From CAZAQB01 sp964487155 (GTDB taxonomy: Bacteria > Pseudomonadota > Gammaproteobacteria > Nitrococcales > Nitrococcaceae): a stretch of DNA of 44,176 nt. The position numbers were made by a program, and so were the translations under genes. Shown here in pieces: positions 1-11,653 of this stretch; positions within the stretch are counted from its first letter, which is position 1, and each line of letters opens with the position of its first letter. Where the stretch lies: positions 1 to 44,176 of the forward strand of contig CAZAQB010000008.1 of the NCBI GenBank assembly GCA_964487155.1. The letters are read 5' to 3'. The notes beneath the pieces were generated by a model, which did no database searches, was not told the DNA's origin, and saw only the letters and a list, made by a program, of their open reading frames with translations.

Positions 1-147
1 TTGTGGGGCCAAGAGACAAGCGAGATCGGTGCAAATTTGTGAAATCTTCGGGCTAAGCTTGAGGAGTAGTCAATGCCCTGCGTCGGCGCGCGGGGGAGAT
101 CCGCCCCCGCGCCGGCTGGCGGGCCGACCCGGCCCGGGAGGTCAGCC

Positions 148-1239
148 TTGTCCGTGGACGCCCCTGTCCCAGTAACCTATACCCGCTTTCTCGACGAGAA
201 CGGACAGCAGGTGGGCGACGAGTTGCCGGAGTTCGGTCGACAGCCGGAGCCGCTGGCAGCCATGTACCGGGCCATGGCGCTCACCCGCAGCCTGGATGCC
301 CGGGCGGTGGCCCTGCAGCGCACGGGCTCCATGGGAACCTATCCCTCGGCCCTGGGCCAGGAGGCCATCGGCGTAGGCGCGGCCAGCGCCATGGACGCCG
401 ACGACGTGCTGGTGCCGACCTACCGGGAGCAGTCGGCCATGCTCTGGCGCGGCGTGACGCTCCAGGAAATGCTGCGCTACTGGCGCGGCGACGAGCGCGG
501 CTGCTGTTACCAGGCGGCGCCGGCCCATGACTTTCCCATCAGTGTGCCCATCGCCACCCAGATCCTGCATGCCGCGGGCGCGGCCTACGCCCTGTGGCTG
601 CGCCGGGAGTCCCGCGCCGTCGTGAGCATCTTCGGCGACGGCGCCAGCTCCAAGGGCGACTTCTACGAGGCCATCAACTTCGCCGGCCTCTGGCGGCTGC
701 CGGTGGTATTCCTGCTGGCCAACAACCAGTGGGCCATCTCGGTGCCCCGGTCCCGGCAGAGTGCGGCCCCGACCCTGGCCCAGAAGGCCTGGGCCGCCGG
801 CTTCGCGGGCGAGCAGGTGGACGGCAACGACGTCATCGCCGTGCGCGAGTGCGTGGCGAGAGCCCTGGCCAAGGCCCGCCGCGGCGAGGGACCGACCTTG
901 ATCGAGGCCCTGACCTATCGCCTGCACGACCACACCACCGCCGACGATGCCAGCCGCTACCGCAGCGCAGAGCAAGTGAGTGCCCACTGGAAAGAGGACC
1001 CACTGGTCCGGCTGCGCGCCCATCTGGCGGCGCTGGGCGCGTGGACCAAGGCCGACGAGCAGCAGCTCATCGAGCAGTGCAACGCCGACGTGCAGGCAGC
1101 CGTGGACGCGGTGCTCGCCGAGGCGCCGCCACCGCCGGAGGCCATGTTCGACTACCTCTATGCCCGCCTCCCCGAAGCCCTGGCCCCGCAGCGCCGGGAG
1201 GTGGCGGCCCGCGCCCGGCAGGGACGCCGCGATGACTGA
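148..1239 (+). CDS. pdhA: 2-oxoacid (pyruvate) dehydrogenase E1 component, alpha subunit
   Basis: Thiamine-diphosphate-dependent E1 alpha subunit. With the beta subunit it decarboxylates a 2-oxoacid, most likely pyruvate, and passes the acyl group to lipoyl-E2. The TPP-binding motif starts at GDGASSKGDF and ends at the paired Asn of LLANNQ; the active-site loop YRLHDHTTADD follows. Length fits the alpha2beta2 E1 family. The start is uncertain. An ATG at 73 has a good GAGGAG site, but the 25 extra codons are Pro/Arg/Gly-rich and use AGA, AGG and GGG, which neighbouring genes avoid. TTG at 148 has GGGAGG six bases upstream and begins where homologues do, about 10 residues before YTRFLDE, so it is preferred. 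The gene overlaps the E1-beta start by 8 bp. Branched-chain 2-oxoacid dehydrogenase is the alternative, since the families are close. Confidence 0.9.
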   Translation: MSVDAPVPVTYTRFLDENGQQVGDELPEFGRQPEPLAAMYRAMALTRSLDARAVALQRTGSMGTYPSALGQEAIGVGAASAMDADDVLVPTYREQSAMLWRGVTLQEMLRYWRGDERGCCYQAAPAHDFPISVPIATQILHAAGAAYALWLRRESRAVVSIFGDGASSKGDFYEAINFAGLWRLPVVFLLANNQWAISVPRSRQSAAPTLAQKAWAAGFAGEQVDGNDVIAVRECVARALAKARRGEGPTLIEALTYRLHDHTTADDASRYRSAEQVSAHWKEDPLVRLRAHLAALGAWTKADEQQLIEQCNADVQAAVDAVLAEAPPPPEAMFDYLYARLPEALAPQRREVAARARQGRRDD

Positions 1240-2236
1240 CAGCAACGGAGAACAAACCGCCGTCATCACCCTGGTGGAGGGGGTACGCCGGGCCCTGGCC
1301 TGGGAGCTGGCCGCCGACCCGCAGGTGCTGGTGCTGGGCGAGGATGTGGGCGTCAACGGCGGCGTGTTCCGGGCCACCGCCGGGCTGCAGGAGCGCTTCG
1401 GCCCGGAACGGGTAATGGACACGCCCCTGGCCGAGACCATGATCGCCGGCGTGGCGGTGGGCATGGCGGCCATGGGTCTGCGACCGGTGGCCGAGATCCA
1501 GTTCATGGGCTTCATCTACCCCACCATCGACCAGCTGGTGAGCCACGCCTCGCGGCTGCGCAACCGGACCCGGGGGCGCATGAGCTGCCCAATGGTGCTG
1601 CGTGCCCCGTTCGGCGGCGGCATCCATGCCCCGGAGCACCACTCCGAGAGCACCGAGGCGATGTTCGCCCACATCCCCGGGCTGCGGGTAGTGATCCCCT
1701 CCTCCCCCGCCCGCGCTTATGGCCTGCTGCTGGCGGCGGTCCGCGATCCGGACCCGGTGGTGTTCCTGGAACCCAAGCGTATCTACCGCCGGCAGAAGCA
1801 GGCGGTGGCCGACGACGGCGAGGCCCTGCCGCTGGACGTCTGCTTCACCCTGCGGGAGGGCCGCGACGTGACCCTGGTCACCTGGGGGGCCATGACCCTG
1901 GAGACCCTGCAGGTGGCCGACGAGCTGGACGCGGCGGGCGTCAGCGCCGAGGTCATCGACGTCGCCACGCTCAAGCCCCTGGACATGGACACCATCCTCG
2001 CCTCGGTGGAGAAGACCGGGCGCTGTGTCATCGTCCACGAGGCGGCCCGCAGCGCGGGTTTCGGGGCCGAGGTCGCGGCCAACCTGGCCGATCAGGGCCT
2101 GCTGTCCCTGCTGGCGCCGGTGCAGCGGGTCACCGGCTGGGACACCATCATGCCGCTGGCGCGCAGCGAGCATCACTACATGCCGGACACCGGGCGCATC
2201 CACGCCGCGGTACGCAGGGTGCTGGAGTTTGGATGA
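1232..2236 (+). CDS. pdhB: 2-oxoacid (pyruvate) dehydrogenase E1 component, beta subunit
   Basis: Beta subunit of the heterotetrameric E1. It contributes the second half of the TPP site and the surface that docks on E2. Family hallmarks are visible: LGEDVGVNGGVFRAT near the N-terminus, DTPLAE, a PTIDQL segment, GGGIHAPEHHSES, and the C-terminal transketolase-like domain with IDVATLKPLD and the HEAARSAGFGAE stretch. The 334-residue length is usual. The start ATG lies inside the end of the alpha gene (ATGACTGA overlap), typical of translational coupling that keeps the two subunits at 1:1. The E2 gene follows after 14 bases. Confidence 0.93.
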   Translation: MTDSNGEQTAVITLVEGVRRALAWELAADPQVLVLGEDVGVNGGVFRATAGLQERFGPERVMDTPLAETMIAGVAVGMAAMGLRPVAEIQFMGFIYPTIDQLVSHASRLRNRTRGRMSCPMVLRAPFGGGIHAPEHHSESTEAMFAHIPGLRVVIPSSPARAYGLLLAAVRDPDPVVFLEPKRIYRRQKQAVADDGEALPLDVCFTLREGRDVTLVTWGAMTLETLQVADELDAAGVSAEVIDVATLKPLDMDTILASVEKTGRCVIVHEAARSAGFGAEVAANLADQGLLSLLAPVQRVTGWDTIMPLARSEHHYMPDTGRIHAAVRRVLEFG

Positions 2237-2250
2237 CGGGGTGAGCAGCG

Positions 2251-3363
2251 ATGGCAGAGCCAATCTTCCACCTACCCGACCTGGGGGAGGGCCTCCCGGA
2301 TGCCGAGATTGTGCAGTGGCACGTGGCCGAGGGGGACACGGTGGTCCAGGATCAACCCCTGGTGTCGGTGGAGACCGAGAAGGCCGTGGTGGAAGTGCCC
2401 TCCCCCCGACCCGGACGGATTGCCAAGCTCCACGCCCGGACCGGCGACATCGTCGAGGTGGGCCAACCGCTGGTGGAATTCGCCGCCGGCGAGGCAGAGC
2501 AACGCAAGGACGCCGGCACGGTGGTAGGCACGGTGGAGGAGGGCGAAGAGAGGCTGGAGGAGTCCGGCCCCCGCCGGGCCGCGCCCGAGGGCATCCGCGC
2601 CACGCCGGCGGTGCGGGCCCTGGCCCGGCGGCTGGATGTGGACCTCGCCCAGGTGAGCCCCAGCGGCCGCGACGGCGCCATCAGCTCCGAAGATGTGCAG
2701 CGCGCCGCCCGGACCCTGCGGGAGATGGGCCAGCTGGAGCCCCTGCGCGGCCCGCGCCGGGCCATGGCCCGCAACATGGCAAGCGCCCACCGGGAGGTGG
2801 CCGCGGTGACCCTCTGCGATGATGCCTGCATCGACGCCTGGCCCGCCGGCAGCGACCTCACCATCCGCCTGCTGCGGGCCCTGGTGGCGGGATGCCGCGC
2901 CGAGCCTTCCCTCAACGCCTGGTACGACAGCCAGGAGCTGGGACGCCGGATCATCCCGCGGATCGACGTGGCGATCGCCGTGGACACGGCGGACGGCCTG
3001 TTCGTACCGGTGCTGCGCGACGCCGGCAACCGCAGCGCCGAGGAGCTGCGCGCCGGGCTGGAGCAGATGAAAACCGACATCCGGGCCCGCGCCGTGCCGC
3101 CCGACGAGATGCGCGGCTACACCATCACCCTGTCCAATTTCGGCACCTTCTGCGGGCGCTACGCCACCCCCATCGTGCAGCCGCCGTCGGTGGCCATCCT
3201 GGGAGCCGGCCGCGCGCGGGACGAGATCGTCGCCGTGGACGGCCAACCCCAGCTCCGGCGCATCCTGCCGCTGTCACTCAGCTTCGACCACCGGGCCGTC
3301 ACCGGCGGCGAGGCGGCGCGCTTCCTGGCCGCGGTGATCGCCGATCTGGAATGCGCCAACTGA
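2251..3363 (+). CDS. pdhC: Dihydrolipoamide acyltransferase, E2 component of 2-oxoacid dehydrogenase
   Basis: E2 core enzyme that carries the acyl group on lipoyl-lysine and transfers it to CoA. Residues 1-78 form a single lipoyl domain with PDLGEG and the lipoylation Lys44 in ETEKA. A charged linker follows. Residues about 117-152 form the E1/E3-binding domain (ATPAVRALAR...GRDG). The rest is the acyltransferase domain ending with the catalytic FDHRAVTGG motif (His347). At 370 residues it is at the compact end of the family, with one lipoyl domain. It closes the operon. No E3 (lipoamide dehydrogenase) gene follows; the next gene is convergent. Substrate could be pyruvate or branched-chain 2-oxoacids; pyruvate is an inference from E1 likeness. 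Confidence 0.92.
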   Translation: MAEPIFHLPDLGEGLPDAEIVQWHVAEGDTVVQDQPLVSVETEKAVVEVPSPRPGRIAKLHARTGDIVEVGQPLVEFAAGEAEQRKDAGTVVGTVEEGEERLEESGPRRAAPEGIRATPAVRALARRLDVDLAQVSPSGRDGAISSEDVQRAARTLREMGQLEPLRGPRRAMARNMASAHREVAAVTLCDDACIDAWPAGSDLTIRLLRALVAGCRAEPSLNAWYDSQELGRRIIPRIDVAIAVDTADGLFVPVLRDAGNRSAEELRAGLEQMKTDIRARAVPPDEMRGYTITLSNFGTFCGRYATPIVQPPSVAILGAGRARDEIVAVDGQPQLRRILPLSLSFDHRAVTGGEAARFLAAVIADLECAN

Positions 3364-3427
3364 AGTGCCGGGCGCGCCTCGCTCATCCTGTCTACGCCCT
3401 GCCGGGGCCTTTGGGGGACGGTACGGA

Positions 3428-4300
3428 TCAACTATTCGCCGGTGCCTGGCCGAACAGGGTGCCGTACACCTCGATGGCCTGCAGGTCCGCCTCCAGGCGC
3501 AGGTCCGCCACCAGGTCCGGGGCCACGTGGACCCGCTCGGCGGCGGCGGGCTCCAGCAATGGCAGATCGTCCGCCCCCCGGGGCACCTTGTGGCCCGGCT
3601 CCACCTTGCGGGTCAGGGCGTCGGCCACGTGCACCACCGCCACCTCGTCGGCGAAGGATTCCGCCTGGTCCGGGTCGTGGTGGCAGGCGGCCACCTCCAC
3701 GTACACCGACGGCAGCTGCCAGAGCCGCAGCAGCGCCTCGCCGACGGCCGTGTGGTCGAAACCGATCACGTCCCGCTCCGTTTGGTACAGGGTGCGGTCA
3801 CCGGGGTCGTCCGCGAACGTGCGCAGAACCCGCTCGGCCTCCCGCGGCAGTTGGTGGTAGATGGCCAGCTTGCCGAGATCGTGGAGCAGCCCGGCGATGA
3901 ACATCTGCTCGCTGTGCCCGAGGCGCAGCCGGCGGCTCAGCAGCCGTGCCACCAGCCCCACGTAGATGCTGTGGTGCCAGAAGTCGGCCACGTCCACCAG
4001 GGCGCTGTCGATGCGGTCGAAGGCGGCGGCCACGGAGGTGGCGAGCACCAGCTCGTGCAGGGCGCGGGTTCCCAGCACCGTGATGGCCATGGGGATGGTG
4101 TCGATGCGCGAGGGCAGACCGAAATAGGCGCTGTTGACCATGCGCAGCAGCCGCGCGGTGAGCGCCGGCTCATGGGCGATCACCCGGCCGATGTCGCTGG
4201 TGCCGTAGCGCTCGTCGCGCACCATCTCGGACACCCGGTGGTAGGCCCGGGGCAGGGCCACCAGCCGGGAGATGTCCTGGGCGACGCTCTGCGGATCCAT
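3428..4300 (-). CDS. HDOD domain signalling protein
   Basis: Cytosolic protein of about 290 residues made essentially of one HDOD domain. The N-terminal part has the family pattern (VIAHEPALTARLLRMVNSAYFG, then ITVLGTRALHELVLATSV). The helical core keeps an HD pair in AGLLHDLGKLAIYHQLP and a later FDHTAVGEALL histidine. HDOD proteins occur in bacterial signalling, chemotaxis and stress control, usually without proven phosphohydrolase activity; the partner here cannot be read from sequence. ATG at 4300 follows a run of eight G; GTG at 4303 is an alternative. The 33-base gap to the upstream YyaL-like gene contains an AT-rich patch (about 4311-4330), so it may have its own promoter or share one. 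It converges with the E2 gene. Confidence 0.88.
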   Translation of the reverse strand: MDPQSVAQDISRLVALPRAYHRVSEMVRDERYGTSDIGRVIAHEPALTARLLRMVNSAYFGLPSRIDTIPMAITVLGTRALHELVLATSVAAAFDRIDSALVDVADFWHHSIYVGLVARLLSRRLRLGHSEQMFIAGLLHDLGKLAIYHQLPREAERVLRTFADDPGDRTLYQTERDVIGFDHTAVGEALLRLWQLPSVYVEVAACHHDPDQAESFADEVAVVHVADALTRKVEPGHKVPRGADDLPLLEPAAAERVHVAPDLVADLRLEADLQAIEVYGTLFGQAPANS

Positions 4301-4333
4301 CACCCCCCCCGATAATAATGTAAGTATGCGTGT

Positions 4334-6400
<2,067 letters not shown>

Positions 6401-6521
6401 GGGCGCCCCTGCAGTCAGTGAAGTCCGCATGGTAACAACCCTGCCCCCCGGGCCCCATGCCGCCGACTGCCGGGCGCACCGGCTTGGTACCATCGCGAGC
6501 ACCATGCACAGGAGCCGGCCG

Positions 6522-7082
6522 GTGCACATCGACACGACCTCGGGGAGGGTATCGAGCGCCCTGCAGTGCCCCTCGCCCAACTGCGACGAGCGGCCGCCAG
6601 GCACCCCGGTGGAGTTGCTGGTCATCCACGGCATCAGTCTGCCGCCGGGCCGCTTTGGTGGCCCCTACATCGACCAGTTGTTCACCAACCGTCTGGACCC
6701 GGCGGAACACGCCTGCTTCCTGGAGATCGCCGGACTGCGGGTGTCCAGCCACCTCCTGATCCGCCGCTCGGGGGAACTGGTCCAGTACGTGCCCCTGCAC
6801 CGGCGGGCCTGGCACGCCGGTCGGTCCAGCTATCGCGGCCGTCCCGCTTGCAATGACTATTCCATAGGCATCGAGCTGGAAGGGACCGACCAGCGGCCGT
6901 ACACGGCCCGCCAGTACCGGCGCCTGGGGCCGCTGTGCCGGGCGCTGCTGCGGGCCTATCCCGGGCTGGCGCCGGAGCGCATCGTGGGCCACTGTGACAT
7001 CGCGCCGGGACGCAAGACTGACCCCGGGCCTGCCTTCGACTGGCAGCGGCTGCGCCGCGACCTGAGCGGCCCGGGGCGCTGA
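6522..7082 (+). CDS. ampD: 1,6-anhydro-N-acetylmuramyl-L-alanine amidase AmpD
   Basis: Cytosolic zinc amidase (amidase_2 fold) that cuts the peptide from 1,6-anhydroMurNAc-peptides during murein recycling and so lowers the signal that induces AmpC-type beta-lactamases. Zinc ligands expected for the family are seen: His in VIHGIS, His in VGHCDIAP and Asp in RKTDPGPAFDW. NDFSIGIELEGTD of the E. coli protein is mirrored as NDYSIGIELEGTD. GTG at 6522 is preferred: AGGAG lies seven bases upstream, and the resulting 186 residues match the family length (about 183). An ATG at 6504 in frame would add six residues. The ampE-like gene follows after 50 bases, the classical ampDE pairing. No ampR or ampC is in the window. 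Confidence 0.95.
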   Translation: MHIDTTSGRVSSALQCPSPNCDERPPGTPVELLVIHGISLPPGRFGGPYIDQLFTNRLDPAEHACFLEIAGLRVSSHLLIRRSGELVQYVPLHRRAWHAGRSSYRGRPACNDYSIGIELEGTDQRPYTARQYRRLGPLCRALLRAYPGLAPERIVGHCDIAPGRKTDPGPAFDWQRLRRDLSGPGR

Positions 7083-7132
7083 ACCGGCCCGTCGGCGGAA
7101 CCTGCGCCCACTCAAGACCTGAAGGACACCCC

Positions 7133-8008
7133 ATGCGGCTGCTGGCAATCCTGTTGGCTCTCTGGCTGAACCGGCATCCCCGGCGCCTGGACCCTTGGCG
7201 GCGCACCGCTCCCCTGCTCCGGCTGGCCGAGCGCTGGTACCGGGCCTGCGCCGGAGTGCCGGGGCGGGACGGCCCCCTGGGGCTGATCCTGCTGCTGGCG
7301 CCTCCGGTGGCTCTGGCCGTGCTGCTGCAGTGGTGGGCATTGCGGGCCCTGGGAGGATTGGCGGAACTGGTGCTGGGGGCGGCCGCGCTGGCGTTCGCTT
7401 TCGGCATCGGCCGGCTGCAGGACCATCTGCAGCAGTTCCTGGTGGCCTGGCGGCGGGGTGATCATGTCGGCGCGGGCCACGCCGCGGCCGAGCTGGACCC
7501 GGCTCTCGCCGGGGCCGAGCACCACGAACTGCCGGAGCAAGTGCTTCGGGCCCTGCTCTGCGAGAGCCTGGAGCGCTGGGCGGGCCCGGTGTTCTGGCTG
7601 CTGCTGCTGGGACCCGCCGGTGCCGTGACCTACCGGCTGGCCTGCCTGGCGCGGCACTTCACCGAGTCCCGGCGCCAGGACGTCCCCGGGCTGGCCCGCT
7701 CGGCGGCCGGCCTCGCCTGGCTGGCGGGCTGGATTCCCGCGCGTCTGCAGGCGTTGAGTTTCGGTCTGGCGGGCAGTTTTTCCGGAGCCGTGGAAGGCTG
7801 GCAGAGCGTGGCGGTGGTGCTCACCCGGGACAGCAATCGGGAACTGCTGGCCGGCGCCGGCCTGGGGGCCCTGGGGCTGCCGCCCCTGCGCAGCCCCCGG
7901 GACGTCACTCCGGAAGGCCTGGAGGAGGCCCGGACCCTGGTGCACCGTGCCCTGCTGCTGTGGCTGGCGGCCGCCGCCCTCGCCACCCTGGCGGGGTGGG
8001 TGGCTTGA
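7133..8008 (+). CDS. ampE: AmpE-like inner membrane protein
   Basis: Integral membrane protein of 291 residues. Hydrophobic segments are seen around residues 49-67, 76-92, 150-170 and at the extreme C-terminus (LLLWLAAAALATLAGW). The central FGIGRLQDHLQQFLVAWRRGD and the segment with PEQVLRALLCESLERWAGPVFWLLLLGPAGAVTYRL match the AmpE/CobD-CbiB-like family. AmpE is described as a possible sensor or accessory protein in the ampD operon; its molecular activity is not settled. AAGGA lies nine bases before ATG. Sequence conservation in this family is low, so the call rests on both the pattern and the position immediately after ampD. Confidence 0.85.
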   Translation: MRLLAILLALWLNRHPRRLDPWRRTAPLLRLAERWYRACAGVPGRDGPLGLILLLAPPVALAVLLQWWALRALGGLAELVLGAAALAFAFGIGRLQDHLQQFLVAWRRGDHVGAGHAAAELDPALAGAEHHELPEQVLRALLCESLERWAGPVFWLLLLGPAGAVTYRLACLARHFTESRRQDVPGLARSAAGLAWLAGWIPARLQALSFGLAGSFSGAVEGWQSVAVVLTRDSNRELLAGAGLGALGLPPLRSPRDVTPEGLEEARTLVHRALLLWLAAAALATLAGWVA

Positions 8009-8049
8009 GGCTCAACCCGGCCTACGGACCTTAGTCCCTCTCTGTAGAT

Positions 8050-8144
8050 GCCGGATGCGCTTCGCTTATCCGGCCTACGCGGGCCCCGGCCCGGCGCCTG
8101 GCAGACGGCGTAGGCCGGATAAGGCGCGCAGCGCCGCATCCGGC
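8050..8144. repeat. REP/BIME-type inverted pair at a convergent junction
   Basis: Two palindromic units in opposite orientation. The first (8050-8079) starts GCCGGATGCGCTTCGCTTAT and can fold through GCCGGAT/ATCCGGC. The second (8109-8144) runs from CGTAGGCCGGATAAGG to GCATCCGGC and folds likewise. Together they can form one long cruciform. The sequence is close to the enterobacterial REP consensus core (GCCGGATGCGG...TTATCCGGCC). It lies between the converging ends of the ampE-like gene and dctM, where it could end transcription from both sides. A second copy is at 28932-29033. Confidence 0.85.
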
Positions 8145-8182
8145 GTCTTGCGCGGGGACGGGCCAGGCAAGCGGCACCTGCA

Positions 8183-9547
<1,365 letters not shown>

Positions 9548-9608
9548 TTCGGTTCACTCCCGGACGATTGGTTGGTGGGGCCACTGCGACACGACATGCC
9601 GCGGGCCG

Positions 9609-10229
9609 TCAGTTGTGGTCCCGGACCTCCTCCAGGGGCCGCGGCCAGCCGAACAGCAAAGCGGTGCACTTGCTGATGCGGGCAATGGCGGCCACTGCCA
9701 GCAGGACCAGGGACAGGGGAATGAAGAACTTGATCAGCCAGCGGTAGGGGAGCCCGGAGGGCGCCTGGGATGTCTCGCCCTCAAGGAAGGAATTGTAGAA
9801 ATACGGCCAGCCGTAGTAGGTGCCGATGGCGAGGAACGGGAGCAACAGCAGGAGCAGGCCCAGCAGCTCGACCCAGGCCTGGCCCCGCAGCGAGAAGCGC
9901 TCGTGGAGCACATCCACCCGCACGTGGTCATCCACCACCAGCGTGTAGGACAGACCCACGGTCCAGGTGACCGCGTACAGATACCAGGACAGCTCCTCCA
10001 GCAGGATGGAACCCTGGCCGAACACGTAGCGGGAGATGACGCTGATCAGGATCACCATCATCACCATCAGCCACAGCCAGGAGAACAGCTTGCCGATGGC
10101 AGCGATGCCCGAGTCCAGGAGACGGGCGAGTCGGGTGGTGGGGAACTCGTAGTGATGATGGATCTCGATCTCGCCCTCGGGAAGACGGATCTGCTCCTTC
10201 GCGGGATCGACGCCGTCGCGCTCGGTCAT
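9609..10229 (-). CDS. dctQ: TRAP transporter small permease (DctQ-type)
   Basis: The 206-residue small membrane subunit that pairs with DctM. After a charged N-terminal tail (about 45 residues, with IEIHHHYEFPT) come four hydrophobic segments: LFSWLWLMVMMVILISVI, an EELSWYLYAVTWTVGLSY segment carrying the family's conserved E-E-x-x-x-Y-type region, ELLGLLLLLLPFLAIGTYY, and FFIPLSLVLLAVAAIA. HVRVDVLHERFS matches the conserved H-x-R-x-D-loop of DctQ proteins. ATG at 10229 is preceded by a run of G and A; an in-frame start further up would read through the dctP-dctQ hairpin and is unlikely. Confidence 0.9.
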   Translation of the reverse strand: MTERDGVDPAKEQIRLPEGEIEIHHHYEFPTTRLARLLDSGIAAIGKLFSWLWLMVMMVILISVISRYVFGQGSILLEELSWYLYAVTWTVGLSYTLVVDDHVRVDVLHERFSLRGQAWVELLGLLLLLLPFLAIGTYYGWPYFYNSFLEGETSQAPSGLPYRWLIKFFIPLSLVLLAVAAIARISKCTALLFGWPRPLEEVRDHN

Positions 10230-10303
10230 TGCTCCCCCCGTCGGGCCGGTGCCCTCGGACTGCAACTGCGCGGCCCGGCCTGCCGACCGCACTCCAGTGA
10301 TCC

Positions 10304-10333
10304 GGGTGGCGGGGCCGCCCGGCCCCGCCACCC
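10304..10333 (-). terminator. Strong GC hairpin between dctP and dctQ
   Basis: A perfect 13-bp stem (GGGTGGCGGGGCC paired with GGCCCCGCCACCC) with a four-base loop, placed 24 bases after the dctP stop and about 75 bases before the dctQ start. No U-tract follows, so it is not a classical complete terminator. Hairpins after genes for periplasmic binding proteins commonly stabilise the upstream message or stop part of the transcription, giving more binding protein than permease. That role is inferred here. Confidence 0.7.
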
Positions 10334-10357
10334 GCCCGGTTCAGGCGGTGACGCCTG

Positions 10358-11437
10358 TCAGTACAGCTCGGGCGGCAGGTAGGCGCGTTTGTCCCAGATC
10401 ACATAGGTCTTGAGAAACTCCTGCTGGGACTCGTAGACGCGCTTGAAGTCGACGTCCTTGCTGGCTTCCTCCTTGGCAACCTCTTCCCAGACCGTCTTCA
10501 GCTCATTGAGCACGGGCATGGGAATCATATCGTTCTGCACGCCCTTTTCCTGGAACTCGGCCAGCACCTTGCCGTTCTTATACTCGCCCTCGGCGAGACC
10601 CATCATGGTCGCCGCCGTGCAGGTGGTCTCCACCAGGGCCCTCTGCGCGTCGTCGAGATCGGCCCACGCGTCGTTGTTGACCAGGATGTACTGAGCCGTG
10701 AAGGGCTGGTGCCAGGCGGGGAACAGGTTGTACTTGACCACCTTGTTGAAGCCCAGAATCTGGTCGATGGCGGGCATGGAAAACTCGGTGGCGTCGATGG
10801 TGCCCTTCTCCAGGGCCTGGAACAGCTCACCGCCGGGCAGCATGGTCACCGAGGCGCCCAGCTTCTCCAGCACTCTGCCGCCCAGGCCGGCGAAGCGGAT
10901 CTTGAGGCCGTCGTAGTCGTCCAGGCTGGTCACAGGCTTCCGATACCAGCCCGCGGTCTCCGGGCCGATGATGCCGCACAGCTGGGCGTGCACGTTGAAG
11001 CCCTTGTTGGCATAGACCTCCTGGAGCAACCCGTGGCCCGGCCCATAGTAGTACCAGCCGGCGTAGGCCCAGGGCTTGAGGCCGAAGGGCACGGCGGCGA
11101 ACAGCGGGATGGCCGGGATCTTGCCCTGGTCGTAGCCGATCCAGGTGTAGCCCGCGGAGACCTTGCCCTCGCTCACCGTACTCAGAATGTCGAACGGCGG
11201 CACCAGCTTGCCCGGCTCGTAGACCCGCACCTGGAACTCACCGCCGCTGGCCGCGCCCAGCTGGTCGGCCACGTACTGGGACGGAGAACCCAGTCCCGGA
11301 AGGTTGGAGGAAAACGCCACCGGCATCTTCCAGCGCACGCGCTCCGCCTGGGCGGTGGTGGCGAAGCCGCCGGCCACCACGGCCGCGCTCACCACCAGGC
11401 CCAGCGCCGCCTTCCCCGCTTTCAGACTCGAGATCAT
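10358..11437 (-). CDS. dctP: TRAP transporter solute-binding protein, DctP/TakP type
   Basis: Periplasmic binding protein of 359 residues. A Sec signal peptide (MISSLKAGKAALGLVVSAA..., cleavage after AQA near residue 31) precedes the mature domain. Segments GWYRKPVTSLDDYDGLKIR, GLGGRVLEKLGASVTMLPGGE and QALEKGTIDATE align in character with TakP, a 2-oxoacid (pyruvate-type) binder; the Arg of GWYRK is the residue that clamps a carboxylate across the DctP family. The substrate is therefore probably a 2-oxoacid or related monocarboxylate, but this is inference. ATG at 11437 is chosen because AGGAGG sits seven bases upstream; ATG at 11443 is only one base from it. The leader holds a small hairpin (11473-11488). 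Confidence 0.92.
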   Translation of the reverse strand: MISSLKAGKAALGLVVSAAVVAGGFATTAQAERVRWKMPVAFSSNLPGLGSPSQYVADQLGAASGGEFQVRVYEPGKLVPPFDILSTVSEGKVSAGYTWIGYDQGKIPAIPLFAAVPFGLKPWAYAGWYYYGPGHGLLQEVYANKGFNVHAQLCGIIGPETAGWYRKPVTSLDDYDGLKIRFAGLGGRVLEKLGASVTMLPGGELFQALEKGTIDATEFSMPAIDQILGFNKVVKYNLFPAWHQPFTAQYILVNNDAWADLDDAQRALVETTCTAATMMGLAEGEYKNGKVLAEFQEKGVQNDMIPMPVLNELKTVWEEVAKEEASKDVDFKRVYESQQEFLKTYVIWDKRAYLPPELY

Positions 11438-11630
11438 GTTCATGCCTCCTCGCTTGGTTTTAGCTGCAAGGCTCCGCCGGTCGGCGGACCCGTCCTCCCG
11501 TACTCCGCATACTGCTCCCCATGCCACGCCCGGCAGCTGCTGCGCGGGCCCGGCGAGGCCGCCGGCGCTACAAACTACCCCTCGTGCGCAGCTTCCACAA
11601 CTTCCAGACATGCACGCATTCGCGACTCAC

Positions 11631-11653
11631 TGACCGGGCGCAGGGTCCGGTCA
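11631..11653 (-). terminator. Hairpin overlapping the stop of the CoA-transferase gene
   Basis: TGACCGG and CCGGTCA pair over a nine-base loop, and the minus-strand TGA stop of the CoA-transferase gene is the first three bases of this stem. No T-run follows. It may weaken readthrough into dctP 200 bases downstream. Modest support only. Confidence 0.35.

Noticed and set aside
142..1515. Long minus-strand frame opposite the E1 genes
   Set aside because: Shadow of pdhA/pdhB in a GC-rich genome; the translation is rich in His, Gly, Gln and Arg with no domain, and the opposite strand has unmistakable E1 motifs.
11444..11650. Sigma54 promoter upstream of dctP
   Set aside because: A TGGCAT segment is present, but no GC at the required spacing; the -24/-12 pattern is not met.
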